A stretch of DNA of 64,000 nucleotides. Source: Multifurca ochricompacta (lineage: Eukaryota > Basidiomycota > Agaricomycetes > Russulales > Russulaceae). Positions 40,157 through 54,364 of the stretch are shown here, piece after piece. The notes under the pieces were generated by a model. The model ran no database searches. It saw only the letters and a list, made by a program, of their open reading frames with translations, and was not told the origin of the DNA. Every line of letters starts with the position of its first letter. Position 1 is the first letter of the stretch. Made by a program: the position numbers and the translations under genes. The stretch lies in contig WTXG01000005.1 of NCBI GenBank assembly GCA_022496185.1, positions 496,001-560,000 of the forward strand. Reading direction: 5' to 3'.

Positions 40157-43100
40157 ATGTCATATCTTGAGAACAGCACCCCAGGCATCCCAGGTCTTGA
40201 GGACGTTACGTCGCAACATTCGCGGCTGTAAGTTGTCTTAGCAACAAATGTCGTCGCACCCTTGTCTGATGCCACATATCTTTCACACAGATCTGGCGGC
40301 TCCATCCCAGAGGATTTACTTTCGAAGCTCCTTGATTTTCCTCACGTCCCTGACAATAGCTCGCTTCATATTGCAAGGTTTCCATCAGTTATTCATGAGG
40401 ATAAGGATCACATCCTCAGCCACGATATGCCCAGCGCCTCCTGTCTGGTGGTTGACACCACCCCAGTAGGGAGGGGGCTTGGGGTACCATCTGAGGAAGA
40501 GAATAATGCCACTAGCGCGTTTCTTTACGCCTCCCAGATCTTACGCACGTGAGCGCTTCTTCATCTGGGCTGGGCGCATTGAGACCCAACATAACGTGTG
40601 TTGCACCTTATTCCAACTACAGACACCCGGGGTTGATCATGGAGCACTTTGACCCCAATACCAATGTTCACACGTTCAAAATCGCGTGTCCCCCGCGTCC
40701 ACAAGACGAGAGTCTACCATACCTCTCTCCTATTACCCCAAGTCTCAGCAACAGCAGTAGGTGAATAGTAATGCTTCTTTCTCGATGTCTGCAGGGTTTA
40801 ATCGTCGAAATTAGCGAGTCATCTCCTCTCACACCCTCAATGCAGACACTACCCGTTGGTCACCTCCGCAGCCGTAGCTTCAGATCTGCGCCCTCGCTTT
40901 CGGGTGATCGTTACGGTCTATTGACGACCTCTGGCGGCTTGCGTCGCATACCAAGCTCCGCATCCTCGTCTACAGCAGACTCTCTGCGTTCTGTGCTTCG
41001 CGGTCCCCCGTTTCTCCGTCGAAGAGCAAGCGAACTTTCCGATCGCCTAACTTCCTTGCGATCTCAACACTCTCTACTCCAGTCTAATCAGACCCTTCCA
41101 TCCTCGGAAGCTTCACTCCCACCGTACCCTCCTTCGGATGGATATTTTTCCGCTAATGAGCGGTTAGCGCGCCGGTTCGCGCATCAAGCCACAGCCTCTC
41201 CCGATTCTGAGGAGAACTCACATTCTCGTCCTCTGTCTGGTTTTAATTCACGCTCGTCAGATCCCCGACGACCACGTGGCAGTCCGTTTATGTCTTCCGA
41301 CGAACTCTTGGCGTTCCGAAAGTTTCTCGCCCAACGTGCCGAGGATGTTCTCATAGATGCACACAACTTACTCGATGATTCAGCTAGCGACTTCTCAGAA
41401 TATGGGGGCCCTATCCAGTCTGGACGCGAGCGTCATTCAGGTTCTCATGAGCATGGCAGTATTAGGGGCCGTGCCAGCCCTCGTCACCCCACATGCAATC
41501 AATCTCCTCCTGACCCGACTTCTATGTCCAGGGATGTGGAGTATCTTAAAAGTAGGTCTATGAAAGAGGACATTTTGCATCCGCTCAATATCATTCGTGC
41601 GGAGGGAGAGCTGGACCCTTCCAATGTTCCTTTGCTTGCAAATGGCGACACTTCCCTCGATTTATATGACAGCCCATCTTCACCTGTATTAGCCCTGCCA
41701 TACAGCCGTATAGGTCCGGCGCCCACAGAAAACACCTGTTTTGAGATGCAGAATCATCTTCCTGACTTCCTCGACCTTAGTCCCGACCTACCACAGCAAA
41801 TAACCCCCAAGGTGCACTCCCGGGGGGAAACCACATCGCGTCTTCCGACACGTGATGAGGGTGTTACATCTGTCCGTGAAGGTGTGACGGTCAACTCTTC
41901 CGGGGACTGCAAATTAAAGCGAGTCGAGGGCAACCGGGTGGATCCTGTGCCCACGCGACTACTTCCATTAGCCCGTCTGGGCCCGCGTAGGGTAAAAAGC
42001 GCAGCCGAACTTGTTGCTGGACGCCCTCAATACGTGCACCCGCCCTCTGTTGACCGAAGCCTTTCACAGCCGTTGGCCATGCACCGTGGCTCCCAGTGTA
42101 GTGATCCTTGTGTCCATCATGCACATCACCAAGTAGCGCCAGTCCGTGCAGTTCTGAGCGCAGGAGGGAAGGCGACAGGGAGTTACCAGCGTCAATGTGA
42201 TGTCAAAACTGGCCCATTAGTTGAACGTGAGGAACCGACATGTAGTCAGGGAACGGTGGAATCCCACGACTTGTGGCGTGAGGACTTGACCTGCAACAAG
42301 CGAATGCAGGACATGCGACCTGGTGACAACCGAAATCGCAAACGAGAGCTGCGTATAGCTGTTGATTCTAGCTGTTCGCATGAGTCTTCTCCGGGAGTTG
42401 GCTCCGTTTTCCAGCGACAGCGAGCAATATATCCACAGAATGTTACCAAACCTGCCTCTCCCACTCGCCACCAGCCGCGCCGATCGTCCTCCGTGTCCTC
42501 TTCTACCCCGTCAGCCTCATCTTTCCATGGTGAGGGTCGATACAGGACACTGAACGATAGGGCATACCGTCATCCGGACGTTCCCTATTCCCCACTTTAC
42601 TCTGAGCATGATTACATGCCTTCACCCCAAGGCGCGGGCCGCCTTGTGTCTCTGCCGCGGGATTCCCCCAGTAGACACTGCACAGAAGACCGCCTGCTTT
42701 CATCCGCTAAGACAGGAAATACCTCTCCTATTTCACCCAGCGGTCATTCCTGGAGCAAAGTGTATTCGCCTAAAGCAAGTACTCGACTGCCTAAGCCACG
42801 TCTTCATATTATCCCCAGTCCTAGCAAAAACAATCCGTCTTCTTTGCGCGAACCGGTTATACTAGCTCGTGCGCGCCAGCCTGGGTCATCTCTCGACTTA
42901 CGCTCGCCCGCCCCCTCAATACCGGCCTTCCTTCGTCGCTCGAGGCGTAGGGCTCTCAATCACTGATAATGGCGCTTTCGAAGCACCGCGGCCTGCACCA
43001 GACCCGGCCACTCGCACTCGAGACAAGGCGAAAAATACCCCATATGCGGCGCAGCGAGGGTATGCTAACCTAACGGCACCCACGGCCGGTGAGGCAGTGG

Positions 43101-43468
43101 CAGTGGGAATAGAAACGGAAGGCAGTGGGGAAGGGAGCTCCGTCGTTAGGAAACCAGCTGATGATGCGAGAACTTTTGGTGTTGATTCGACCAGGTTCCA
43201 GGCGTCCAATAAACCAAAGCATGCGGGAAGGGCAACACCAGGGTCATATTCCGTCATGGCCACTTCACCGTTGGGTTTCAGTGCACTCTCGTTTCGCCGC
43301 CACGCTTGGTCGAAAAAGCAGAAGATGTCGCCACGGTCTGACGGCGCTGCAGGTTATCTGCGTGCTGCTGTCAAGTCAGAACCTAACTTGAATTCGTCAT
43401 TTATAAGCGTCGTTGGGCATGAGGTAAAGCCGCAAAGAAAGGGTCTGATATTCAAAAGGAAGACATAA
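40157..43468 (+). CDS. large Ser/Pro/Arg-rich disordered protein, unknown
   Basis: Start MSYLENSTPGIPGLED (40157). A 60-70 nt intron joins SRL to SGGSIPEDLLSKLLDFP; a second intron (40549-40622) joins ASQILRT to HPGLIMEHFDPNTNVH; a short intron near 40760-40794 joins the long exon (about 40795-42880), which is rich in Ser, Pro and Arg with no named domain. At 42869-42966 the frame moves to the one that ends RKGLIFKRKT with stop at 43466-43468; an intron starting GTCATC near 42885 and ending near 42945 would make the change, but it was not proven. The ordered parts are the N-terminal 170 residues. No homologue is recognised by eye. Confidence 0.6.
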
Positions 43469-44058
43469 GTGGTGTACGCCACACACATGTATACACTAAT
43501 GCACTAGGATTGACTCTCTTTTTAGTATATCGTTACATTGCGACACATGTATACCTCTGCGAGAGTTACTTGTGTTAAATACATTCTCATTCTAGATGTT
43601 CGCAGCGCAGCAGAACCCAAGCCCTCCCCCATTCTCCCTTCTTCCCAGTCATGGATTTACGGATCGATCGATAGAATGCACTGGTCGTGAGGGCACTGCC
43701 TTTTGGTTGTCAAGGGTCAAGGCTGACAAACAGTATAATTCCGCCGAGGCGAGCTTTTTCACAATTTGCAAGTCTCACTCTCACTCTCACTTAAGCCTGA
43801 ACTGAAACTGAACCTGAACCTGAACCTGAACCCTGAACCTGAATTTGAACCTGAACCTCCTGGACAAATTTAAATTTAAATTGACAGGATGAGAGTGCGC
43901 CGTTCAGCATATAGATAATAGATATAGATTAGAAACTACGCCTCCCCGACAAGGGCGGGCGGATCAGATTCAATTCATTCACGCTCGTGAGATGGTCAAA
44001 TCGAGTTTAGCGCGATGCGATGATAAGTATTATATATATATTATATTTATTTATTTCC
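43469..44058. other. intergenic with CTGAAC repeat
   Basis: 3' flanks of two convergent genes. 43797-43858 holds the CTGAAC repeat, and 43868-43884 a palindromic AAATTTAAATTTAAATT. AT-rich runs follow near 44030-44055. Confidence 0.45.
43797..43858. repeat. (CTGAAC)n imperfect repeat
   Basis: About ten imperfect copies of CTGAAC / CCTGAA. It is not the fungal telomere repeat TTAGGG. Confidence 0.85.
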
Positions 44059-46143
44059 TTATAGCATGGTTACAATCATTGGACATTGACTCCCCTCCTT
44101 AAACTTTTGGGATAGATAAGGTCTTGTGAGCACCCTATCACGGACCTTCAGTGTACATCGGTCAACAACAATAGAGAACTTACACGTTAGCCTTGACGAC
44201 CTTCTCGTCCGTCTCAGAGAAAACAAAGTTTGAGATTAGGATGTAGAGAAATGTCTTCATTTCAATGAGCGAAAAACGCTGACCGATGCATGACTGTGCG
44301 ATGCATTCATCAGAGAACTCACACGTTTTATGTGACAGCAGAACAGGAAATCGTACACGAGGGCCAGCAGAGAATGTCAGCGTATTAGCATAGAGACCTG
44401 GTAGGGATGTAACAGCCTCAGGAAGATTGTCCCAACGATCTGGCCTGCACAGTAACATATGATCAATGGGCGTTTTCCAGGGACTAGTTAGTCCTACTCA
44501 CACAAACGCCCATCCATTTTCTCCCCATATCTCTCGATCCAGGTTCATTGCCTCTACGGGTATGTGCACAAGCGTGCCCTTCCGAATGTGGATGCCTTCT
44601 CCACCTTTTGAAACCGGCAGTACATCATCTTGTGTTGCAACGCGGAGTGACGAATGTACCGGCGGCACGATGCGAAGTGACTCGCGACAGACCTTGTCGA
44701 GTAGCGGTAATGAAGCAAGGACTTTATAGTGTGCTATAACTGCCTCATCGCCAAGGTTATCTGGCCGAGCTACACTGCGTAGCTCCGCTCGCAGCCGATC
44801 TTGAATAGTAGGATGTTTTGCAAGAAGGAGCAGCGTCCAGGTGACCCCCAATGACGTTGTATCGGAGCCGGCAAACATGAAAGTATTGATGTTATGAAGG
44901 ATGTCTTCATCTGATATACGCTGTTCGGGCGGGAGGTCAGTTGCCGCATTAGATTTAACTGTTGACAATCAAAACGAGTACAAGTAGGCAGTCTTGAAGA
45001 GCGTACGGAGGAGTGACAGTAAATCCTTGCCCTCGTATGCATTCCCATTGTCTTCACCTTCCTGGATTTTTTTCTTCTTTTCTTGAATAAGCTGCCTCGC
45101 TACACGACCAATCGTCTTCTGACCCTTACGCACTGCAAGTGCCGCCTCACCCGGCTGGCGAAATATCAGTGTGGTGGAAGGCTGATCAGGAAAGAAGCCC
45201 TACAAATAAACGTTCGTATATCGGCGCGTACATTGTGAGTGCCTTTCGAAGGCTTCGAGACTGGGAAACTGCTATCTCAAACATGTCCTTATACGCCTTA
45301 AACAACTCATTGTCGTCGTTCTGGATAGCATTAAAGTGGTAATCAAATCCTGTGCACGATACAAGCGGCGTTGTAAGCTGGTGGACAACACAAGTAGCAA
45401 CAAAGCGCACCAGCCAGCCCGATAACATCGAATGTTGCGCGACTCACCCAGTGACAGACGTCCAGACGTATACTCCTCGAATTTTTCTCTGAATTACTGA
45501 CTGATTTCTGGATGAGGCCCATCCACCTCTCTTTTAGTTCCTCTCCCTTATTAAAAACAAGTGGGACGAGAGCGCGCATATTTTTAATCGAAAATGCTGG
45601 AGTCGCGACACGGCGTTGGCGTTTGTGTACGCTACCCTCAGCAGCAAGCATGCCACAGCCGATGAGCCCTTCAATTATTCTTCGAGATTGAGAGGGTTTC
45701 TCGTAGATCGTCGAGTTCTTCAAGACGTGAGCTATAGTAACGGGGTCAAGCGGGAGTAGCCGCTGTTCCCACTGGGATATGGTTCATTCTTTCATCCAAA
45801 CTGTCCGAAATATAACGCACCGGATGAAGTCCTCTTAAACGTACATTTCTACCCATCTCACGGACATATTTCTCGTGAAGGATGGGAGAACGACCGGGAC
45901 TGTAAGCTTTATCAGGATCACAAGTCCTTTAGGATGTAGCAGAAATACCAACTCAATGACATCCAATACGTGGCCGCCAAATATGCGCCCTCCTCGAGGA
46001 ACCGGTAACTTCATTATGGGATCGGGGTAGAGCCACACATGAATACTGTAGAGGATAATGAGAACGCATATAGTCGCTAGGACGGGGTGGGATTGGAAGA
46101 TCAATGTATGAAAATCTGTCAGCCAAGTCATTCTTCCTCTCAA
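44059..46143 (-). CDS. cytochrome P450 monooxygenase
   Basis: Membrane-anchored P450. N-terminal hydrophobic anchor (PVLATICVLIILYSIHVWLY) is followed by the proline hinge LPVPRGGRIFGGH; an intron leads to EKYVREMGRNVRLRG. Then helix C (GCGMLAAEGSVHKRQRRVATPAF), I-helix FAGSDTTS, and ExxR in CRESLRIVP. The haem loop FSAGPR|SCIGQRFSLIEMK is interrupted by a 63-nt intron that is itself open and in frame; read through, it would insert 21 residues into the haem loop. The last exon gives VVLTRPYLSQKFKEGSQCP and stop at 44059-44061. Family is not assigned beyond a fungal microsomal P450. Substrate unknown. Confidence 0.88.
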
Positions 46144-46224
46144 GTTGATACACTACTGTTGGTCATCAGAAAGCAGAGGTAGCGGTATCAGACTACATTT
46201 GTCTTCGTGGAACACTTGGCCTGA

Positions 46225-46255
46225 GTGGCAGTGGCAGTGGCAGTGGCAGTGGCAG
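46225..46255. repeat. (GTGGCA)5 microsatellite
   Basis: Five tandem copies between the P450 start and the next gene. Confidence 0.9.
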
Positions 46256-46333
46256 AAACAATAACACAAAAACACAATAAGAGCTCTCGGTTGTTGCCGA
46301 TGTGCCGAAGTTACTAAGCCTTTAGCCCTAACC

Positions 46334-47840
46334 TTAGCTTGCCTGTTCAGTTTCCTGTTTTCCTGTCATCGTCATCTCCAATTTCCCTCGGATGACTGGA
46401 CCCAATGACATTTCGATCTCAGAGATTAGAGAAGTCGATATGCTGCTGTCCAACGTTTCGCCGATAACAGGTGGCCGGGGGAAATCACCAAGGTCTATTG
46501 TTGCTTCGCTCATTCCTGACGCACGATTCGAGCGCGATGCGAACACTTCGGAAGCGACCGACGGGCTCGCAGAAATCACTACGCGGGGAAGTGCGTAAAA
46601 ATCTAGAGGAGGTGGTTTCTTGTCTCCATCGTTATCCATGTCGGGTAGCGTCCCGAGTGGCACCACAATACCGCGTTTGAAATCCATACTGCGGGTCTCC
46701 GCCCTACGAAGCTCGTAGTCCTCAGAGCCACTGCTTTCTGTAGAAAGTACGCATGCTGCCGAGTCCGAGATGAGCGAATCTGCAATGGAGGACTCTGTGT
46801 CTTCTAGGGAGTTATCCGCCTCGCTTTCAGTCGAGGGGTTGTACTCAACTGTGCTTGGGCGCGCCCGCACGCCCAATATTTCTGCCCCTGCACGTAGCGC
46901 GAGCGTGGCGGCGAATTCAGGTGATGCGAGGGTACTTGGTTTAAGATAATCTTTACAATCCGTGATCAAACCAAGCGCATTTGACATCTCCGTCACCTCG
47001 TATGTGGCTTTAACCTTGATGCTGCAGGGTTTGATGTCCTCTCCGGGGGTACGTCACTAAGATCCTGCTCATCAGTGTCGACGATAGTATTCACCTCGCT
47101 GCCCAAACTACTTCCTGCCTCGTGAGAGTGAAGGTGGGCTCACAATGGCTACTGTCAAGGGACGCTTGCAGCCCGAGCGGAGGAATGCTTGGCATTGGTT
47201 TTGATTCTGTCAACGGGTCAGGGACGACCACCTTTGCAGGCGCCTCATCACTATCGGCCTCCCGCGTGCCGGTCTCAAATGACGACCTCTCCCTCCTCGC
47301 ATTTCTGGACGGTGTGGCTGACGTCGGGTCGTCATACTCGACAAATACAAATCCCAAATCATCTTCCACCCGGCATGTCCGCCTCACCCGCCTACGTAGT
47401 AAGGAGCGTCTCCGGTAGGCAAAGCGACCCACCGCTATGCATGCCATCAGCCCCAAGAAAACAGAAACTACGATAAGCGCCGAGGCGATGGCCATGGTGC
47501 TAGAGCGTGCAGTTTGTGGCTGTGACGGAACTGACCATTGCGAGTTAATCGCTGCTATGGCGGTTGCGGGAGTGCCAGTCGACGGGTGTATGGACGGGTG
47601 TAAATCAAAAGCCGCGGAATATGGCGGAGGGGGACGTTGATGCAGATGCAGACATGACAGCGGGCGGATTGCTTGAAGATTGACGCGGGTGAAAGCGACG
47701 TTTATGGGCGAGAGACACATGGCCATAAGCGCGGCGATGTGATGCTTCGTGATGGGGAAAGGTGATGAGATGAGGGGGGTTGCAGGCTGCTGGCCGCCCA
47801 GCACATGATGAATCTCCTGAGAGGAATTTGTGGGAGCCAT
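46334..47840 (-). CDS. single-pass membrane protein, unknown
   Basis: Two long minus-strand frames appear to be one gene. The first (47840 down to 47091) starts MAPTNSSQEIHHVLGG and has a Pro/Ser/His-rich luminal part, a TM helix (AIASALIVVSVFLGLMACIA), then an Arg-rich stop-transfer segment (YRRRSLLRRRVRR). A 72-nt-scale intron with donor GTAGTTTGGG (after TLTRQE) and acceptor GGAGAG joins DIKPCSIKVKATYEVTEM and the second frame, which ends KQETEQAS at 46334. The cytosolic part is acidic and Ser-rich. No named domain. Type-I-like orientation is inferred from the positive residues after the TM. Function unknown; the join is likely, not proven. Confidence 0.55.
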
Positions 47841-49423
47841 AGCTTAGTCCTGGGAATAATAGATTGTGGTGTGCAAGAGAAGAACAAGGTCGATGATGGA
47901 ATGCATGTAACTGAAGACAGACTCAGACAAGTAGTACATTGACGAAACCGCCGAAATTTGTACAGAGTAGCTGTACAACAACAAATGAATCGTTAAAGGC
48001 CCTTCTCTGAAGGAGAGCCGCAACCCGGGAACTGCACCCATTTATTGATGGAATGAGTGAGTGGTCACAAACATTAGGAACAACAACCAACTCGATGCCA
48101 GACGTTCGGAGAAGTACAGAAGGGGATAAAATCGTTAAGCCACGCCGAATTTCCGAATGCCATGTTAGTACCCAGTGTGCCTAAATGCCACAAGTCCTTG
48201 TGAGGGTGGAAATGAAATGGCGGAAATCCCACGACTAGCCCAAAATCCCCGATGAATAGAGAGCCCAGAATGATCCTACCCCTCTAAGCACCAGCGGGCC
48301 TCAGATTCCCAATACCCCTGTACCATTCGGGTGATTGGAATTGCACACAATGCGCACACGGTCCCAAAGCACCAAGGGGAGTTTGGCATATATTGTGATG
48401 GAGGGGAAAATACGTGGGACTGGCGCCAATGACTCTAAGGAAAGGAACGCATAGGATGAACAAAAAGAGCATGACAGGCGAAATCCTGAATAATCCATTT
48501 GAGCATGCTCTGGCTTGCTGAGAAACACTGACAAAACGATTGCGCGTAATTAAATTATGGAGATGGAAATGTAATTCGAAAGCGGGAACGCAGACCACGA
48601 GTGAGAAACGGAACTTATTTTCGTTCGCTCAACGTCGTCATTAAGAACACCATCCTGCTAACTGCCAGCCGAGGTCGCCTTCACTTCTAGTCTTGCGTTT
48701 ACAAATATGGATGTGAATCTGTGTGAGTCCGGAGTAGAGTCGTGTTCCACAGAGAATGGAAGGGCAGAAGGATGAGCAAAGAGGAACCGAGAGGAGAAAA
48801 GCCTAAGTCTTGAAGAAAGACGGCATAAGGGGAAGCGAGATCCAAAGCCCAGTAAGTTAGGGAATATGGAATGAGAAGAAGAGACGATTGGGCACCGTCG
48901 GGCCGATTTGAGCGAAAAGCGGAGGTTCCGGGCCTTGGCGCCCGAGCGGGCCAATATCTTCGAAAGCTGGAGGCTGGCCTCTTCCCTCTTCCTCTCCCTC
49001 TCCCTCTCCTTATCTCAGCAGCAGAGATAGCAGAGATAGAGATTCTATCTTCATTTCACAGGAATTAATAGTTTTGTCAGCATAACTCTCCAGTCTCAGT
49101 CCATTCTAATGGCCCCCTGTTCTTGCAGTGGAATGATTTGAGACTTTTACTGGAATGGTCTTACTCGGTACAACTTTGTTGAGATCGGTCGTCCACAGAA
49201 GGCATAGCAGTTGAACAAGTGGAAAAATAATTGCACAGGTGTGAACATTGCTCTCACCGCGAAAGGAGTCTAGTACCTCTTCTTTCCTTGGTCTTTGCTT
49301 AGGACGTAGTGTAAGATGGTCTCCTGTGCCAACCCTCTGCGCTAGCTTTGCATTTTCCGTGGTTATGATAGCCCCTCTCTGGAGTTACCATTCCCTCGCT
49401 GGCCTTAATCATCATCGTAGGGG
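47841..49423. other. 1.6 kb intergenic, nothing recognised
   Basis: Short frames on both strands lack protein-like continuity. 48984-49014 is a CTCTTC/CCTCTC low-complexity tract. Confidence 0.4.
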
Positions 49424-49431
49424 TATAAATA
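49424..49431 (+). promoter_or_regulatory. TATA element of peroxidase 3
   Basis: TATAAATA, 71 bp upstream of the ATG at 49495. Confidence 0.65.
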
Positions 49432-49494
49432 GGCTATATCGAACTCGTATTCAGAACCTCCCCGTCCCCTGCTAACTGGACATTAGATCCTGAA

Positions 49495-50897
<1,403 letters not shown>

Positions 50898-51185
50898 GTT
50901 ATGGTCCCTGCTCTGTAGTTCAACTGTACAAGTCTCACTCAAAAATGTGATTCACATGCGACCCTCCGTCATAAAAGCGTGATTTTTCATTTCTACTAGT
51001 AATATGTACTTCGAAAATTATTTGGGATAATTATACAGGAATAATATAGACATATGATGGAAGCAGATGCTGATGTTATTTGATTTGACTCGGAAGCACA
51101 TGATCCCCACATTATCAAGTTTACAAACTTGTCGTCTCGTCCCCGTTTGCTCACTCTCGTCACCTTACCTTGTCGCCGTGTCGAC
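50898..51185. other. intergenic
   Basis: AT-rich 3' flank of peroxidase 3 and upstream flank of the TBC gene. Nothing else seen. Confidence 0.35.
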
Positions 51186-53887
51186 ATGGTCTCACAGGTC
51201 ACTGACAGCTCTCAAGGTTCTATCACCGGGCAGGGGAATGAACCAACTCAGGAGAATGAACCAACTCTAAGGCTAGAGACAATTATACACTCATCCTCAT
51301 CACATTCAGTACCTCCAGGCTCTGCAGCTGCAGCCGACCCTTCGTCTTCGCAACAGCAGTCACAAGACGATTCATTACTCGAAGCGGCGCACAAGCGAGC
51401 CACTTCGCTTACACTATCGAATCCTTTAAAGGCCCAAAAATTCGGGCATGAGGCGTCCTCGAAACAGGATTTTGGACAAGTGGATCACGAGGAGGAGCTT
51501 TCGATTGTGCCATCCCGAGAATCGACAAATACAGTACTAGGGAAAGAGGGGCCCTCAACCGTGGCACCTTTACAATTTGAAAGACCATCCCATCCGCCTG
51601 TCGACTCCCTTTCCAATTTGACGAGCCCAGGGGAACAGCAGACTTCTCCACTTGACGAGCTCCTTTCACCAACAACAACAACGCTCCCTCAGAGACAATC
51701 TTTTGTGCGTGACTCGGTCACAGAATCCGACTTCGGCGAGGTCCGCCTTGACGATGATGAGCGCTTCTCCACCGTCTCCCTCAATGCCGTGGCAGCTCGC
51801 GGCAGCACAGTTGCAATCAAGTCGCCCGTCGACGAGGGAGCCCCGAGACCTTGGGCAGAAGAGGAGCCTGCTCCTGCTCCTTCCGAGGTCTCTGGTGTCG
51901 TTGTACGTGCGTCATTCTTACTACAAAGACTCGGCAACGATGTCGCAATTGGGCCGAGAGGGAGTTTAGATGGACAGCAGAAGTTGCAGGAGGTATTCCA
52001 ACGTGCGCAACGGGATAGCAAGGACTTGGAAGGGGAGATAGCTAATGTCGACTGGGGTGAGTTTTCTCCGGCTTACTCGTACAGAAGGCTTTTTCTCACA
52101 CGTACATAGCGTTTTGGGGATTGGTCGTATCAGGCGCGCGCATTTCGATCCGTTGTGTCCTTCCCTTTATTAAAATCACGTAGATTACCAAGGATTCGCT
52201 TCGGAGAACTCGGAGCAGCTCGCCCGCGCTATCGAAAAGGGAATACCGAGCAACCTTCGCGGGATGGTGTGGCAGCTCATGTAGTCGACGTCCGTCCTTT
52301 CTTGTGCCATGTGCTGATCTCCAGGCAGGTCGGCGTCGAAAGATCCAGAACTGGAGGCAACCTATTTAAAACTGCTGAAGGAGACGAGCACTCATGAAAA
52401 AGCAATTATGCGTGACCTTGGCCGGTGAGCGACCTGCTTATACTCGGCGTGAACCGCCGCTGAGCGAACTAGAACATTCCCACAGCATGAATTCTTCACG
52501 GACGGACACGGAATTGGCCAGGAAAATTTATTCAACGTCCTAAAGGCATACTCGATGTGCGTTATCCCAGGCTGCCATGTTCAGTCACTTCACCTGATTA
52601 GGAAGATATGATCCACAAGTGGGCTACTGCCAAGGCCTTCCGTTTGTAGTTGCAGTCTTGCTGCTCAATGTATGTGGATATACTATTATCGTTCATCCGC
52701 CATTCATGAGACTACCTAGATGCCGGACGAAGAAGCATTCTGCTTACTCGTCCGACTGATGTACTCTTATGACTTGCGTGGGCATTTCTTACCCGAAATG
52801 CCCAAGCTACAATTGCATCTTGTAAGTTATCGACTGGTTTATTGGGGGTCCTGACAGGCTTGGACAACATTCAGTTTCAAGTAAGGGTGCATGTCTTGCC
52901 GTAATCCAATTCATTAACGGATCTCGCACGCAGTTCGATCGGTTGATAGAAGAGTTGCTCCCGGTTTTGCACGTTCATTTCCTGCGGCAAGGTGTTAAAT
53001 CAAGTATGTTTTGCTCGCAATGGTTTCTCACACTCTTTTCCTACCGGTACATCTATGCCTTCTTGCGAAATTGTCCTGTTTTGATGCGCACAGTAGATTT
53101 CCCCTGGATATTGTCTTTCGAATATTCGATAATTGCCTTGCGAGTGGAATCGAGGCAATTTTTGGCTTTGCACTGTCTCTCCTTCAGAAAACGAGGGGAA
53201 GCTTCTATCTCTCAAGTTCGACGAACTCGTTGCATTCCTCAACGCTAGTATCATCGAACTTATAAGGTCAGCGACAACATCTATTAATCCCACTACAATT
53301 TTACCACGACTAGAGTAGGTTCCCGCTGTGGGAGAAGAAAAAGCTACATATCGGGTCAACGACTTTGTGCAAGATGCAATGTCACTGCGGATCACGCCGT
53401 TCATGCTTGACTCGTACAATCATGAGTATAACGAAATGATACGCGCGCGCGAAGCGCATGCAGCGGAGATGGACTCTTTGCGAAATCATAATCGCCAGTT
53501 ATCTGCACAAGTGTAAGTCCTCAAGATTGTTCTCAGTTTGTGTGATTTGGACGCTAACGTTTGGCTGTGTTACAGTAATACGTTAGAAGCAAGTTTAGCG
53601 GCGCTAAACCAGGAGCACGTTGGTATTTTAGTGCGTGACACGCCTGTTTCTCCTAAATGACCGGGCTGAGTGTCCTGTGGATATTTAACAATAGAACGAG
53701 CTCGTCCGAGCGCGATTGCAAAATGAGGAGCTGGAAAGTGAGCTCGTGCGCTACAAGCTCTTGTGCGTGTACTCTTTTGCGACTCAAACTAGTTGATACT
53801 GAGCGTGTATAATTGAGATACGCAGAAGCAGTGCACCAGACAGAAGATGCCATGTCATCCCACCGCCTGTCAGTACACCTAGCGTGA
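51186..53887 (+). CDS. TBC-domain Rab GTPase-activating protein (Gyp5/EVI5-like)
   Basis: Accelerates GTP hydrolysis by Rab proteins in vesicle traffic. Start taken at MVSQVTDSSQG (51186); an in-frame ATG lies at 51129. About 300 disordered Ser/Pro/Glu residues precede the TBC domain: IEKGIPSNLRGMVWQLM, IMRDLGRTFPQHEFF with the arginine finger, QENLFNVLKAYS, QVGYCQGLPFVVAVLL with the glutamine finger, FCLLVRLMYSYDLRGHF, MFCSQWFLTLFSYRFP and RIFDNCLASGIEAIFGFAL. The C-terminus is a coiled coil (EHNEMIRAREAHAAEM-like, LEASLAALNQEHV, ELESELVRYKLL), ending at 53885-53887. At least eleven short introns. Both catalytic fingers are present, so an active GAP is expected. Confidence 0.88.
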
Positions 53888-54364
53888 AAGGGACCAAACG
53901 TCCGAGCTTGTCGAGTTTGCTTTCGCGATGACTTTTTCTTGAGAGTGCTGTGTTTAAAATCGCAGGACAGCTCGAAATTGGACATGTCTCCGGTAGATTC
54001 CTGTGCATAGTATCGGCATGCAAGTGTAGGGTAGAGTAGGGAAGGCAATAAGATGCCCAAGTTGAATTCGCCTAAAGTAGCACAGGTAAAACGCTCTGTT
54101 ACAGCCTTCCGTTATTTCCCGCAAATTATGTTAAAAGTTGAAGAAGCAGAGGAAACAAGACGGAAGCAGTAGAAAAGGTTCGCATAAAGGAGTGTGTTGT
54201 CTAGGCATGGAGGAGAACGGCCATAAGTACTAATGAAAAGGAAAGAAAGGATGGCAGCGTAGCTATCAACTATCAACCAACCTGGAACTGGAATGTAGCC
54301 AGAATGATCGAAATGATCGCATTACAAGTCGCTTAGTGGGACCGGGCGGAAGGTACGGCGCCCC
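53888..54364. other. intergenic between convergent genes
   Basis: 3' flanks of the TBC gene and of the small membrane protein. No feature recognised. Confidence 0.4.

Noticed and set aside
43797..43858. Interstitial telomere repeat
   Set aside because: The unit is CTGAAC, not the TTAGGG found in most filamentous fungi.
48284..48954. Two minus-strand frames of about 100 codons
   Set aside because: No signal peptide, conserved block or splice continuity; composition matches noncoding neighbours.
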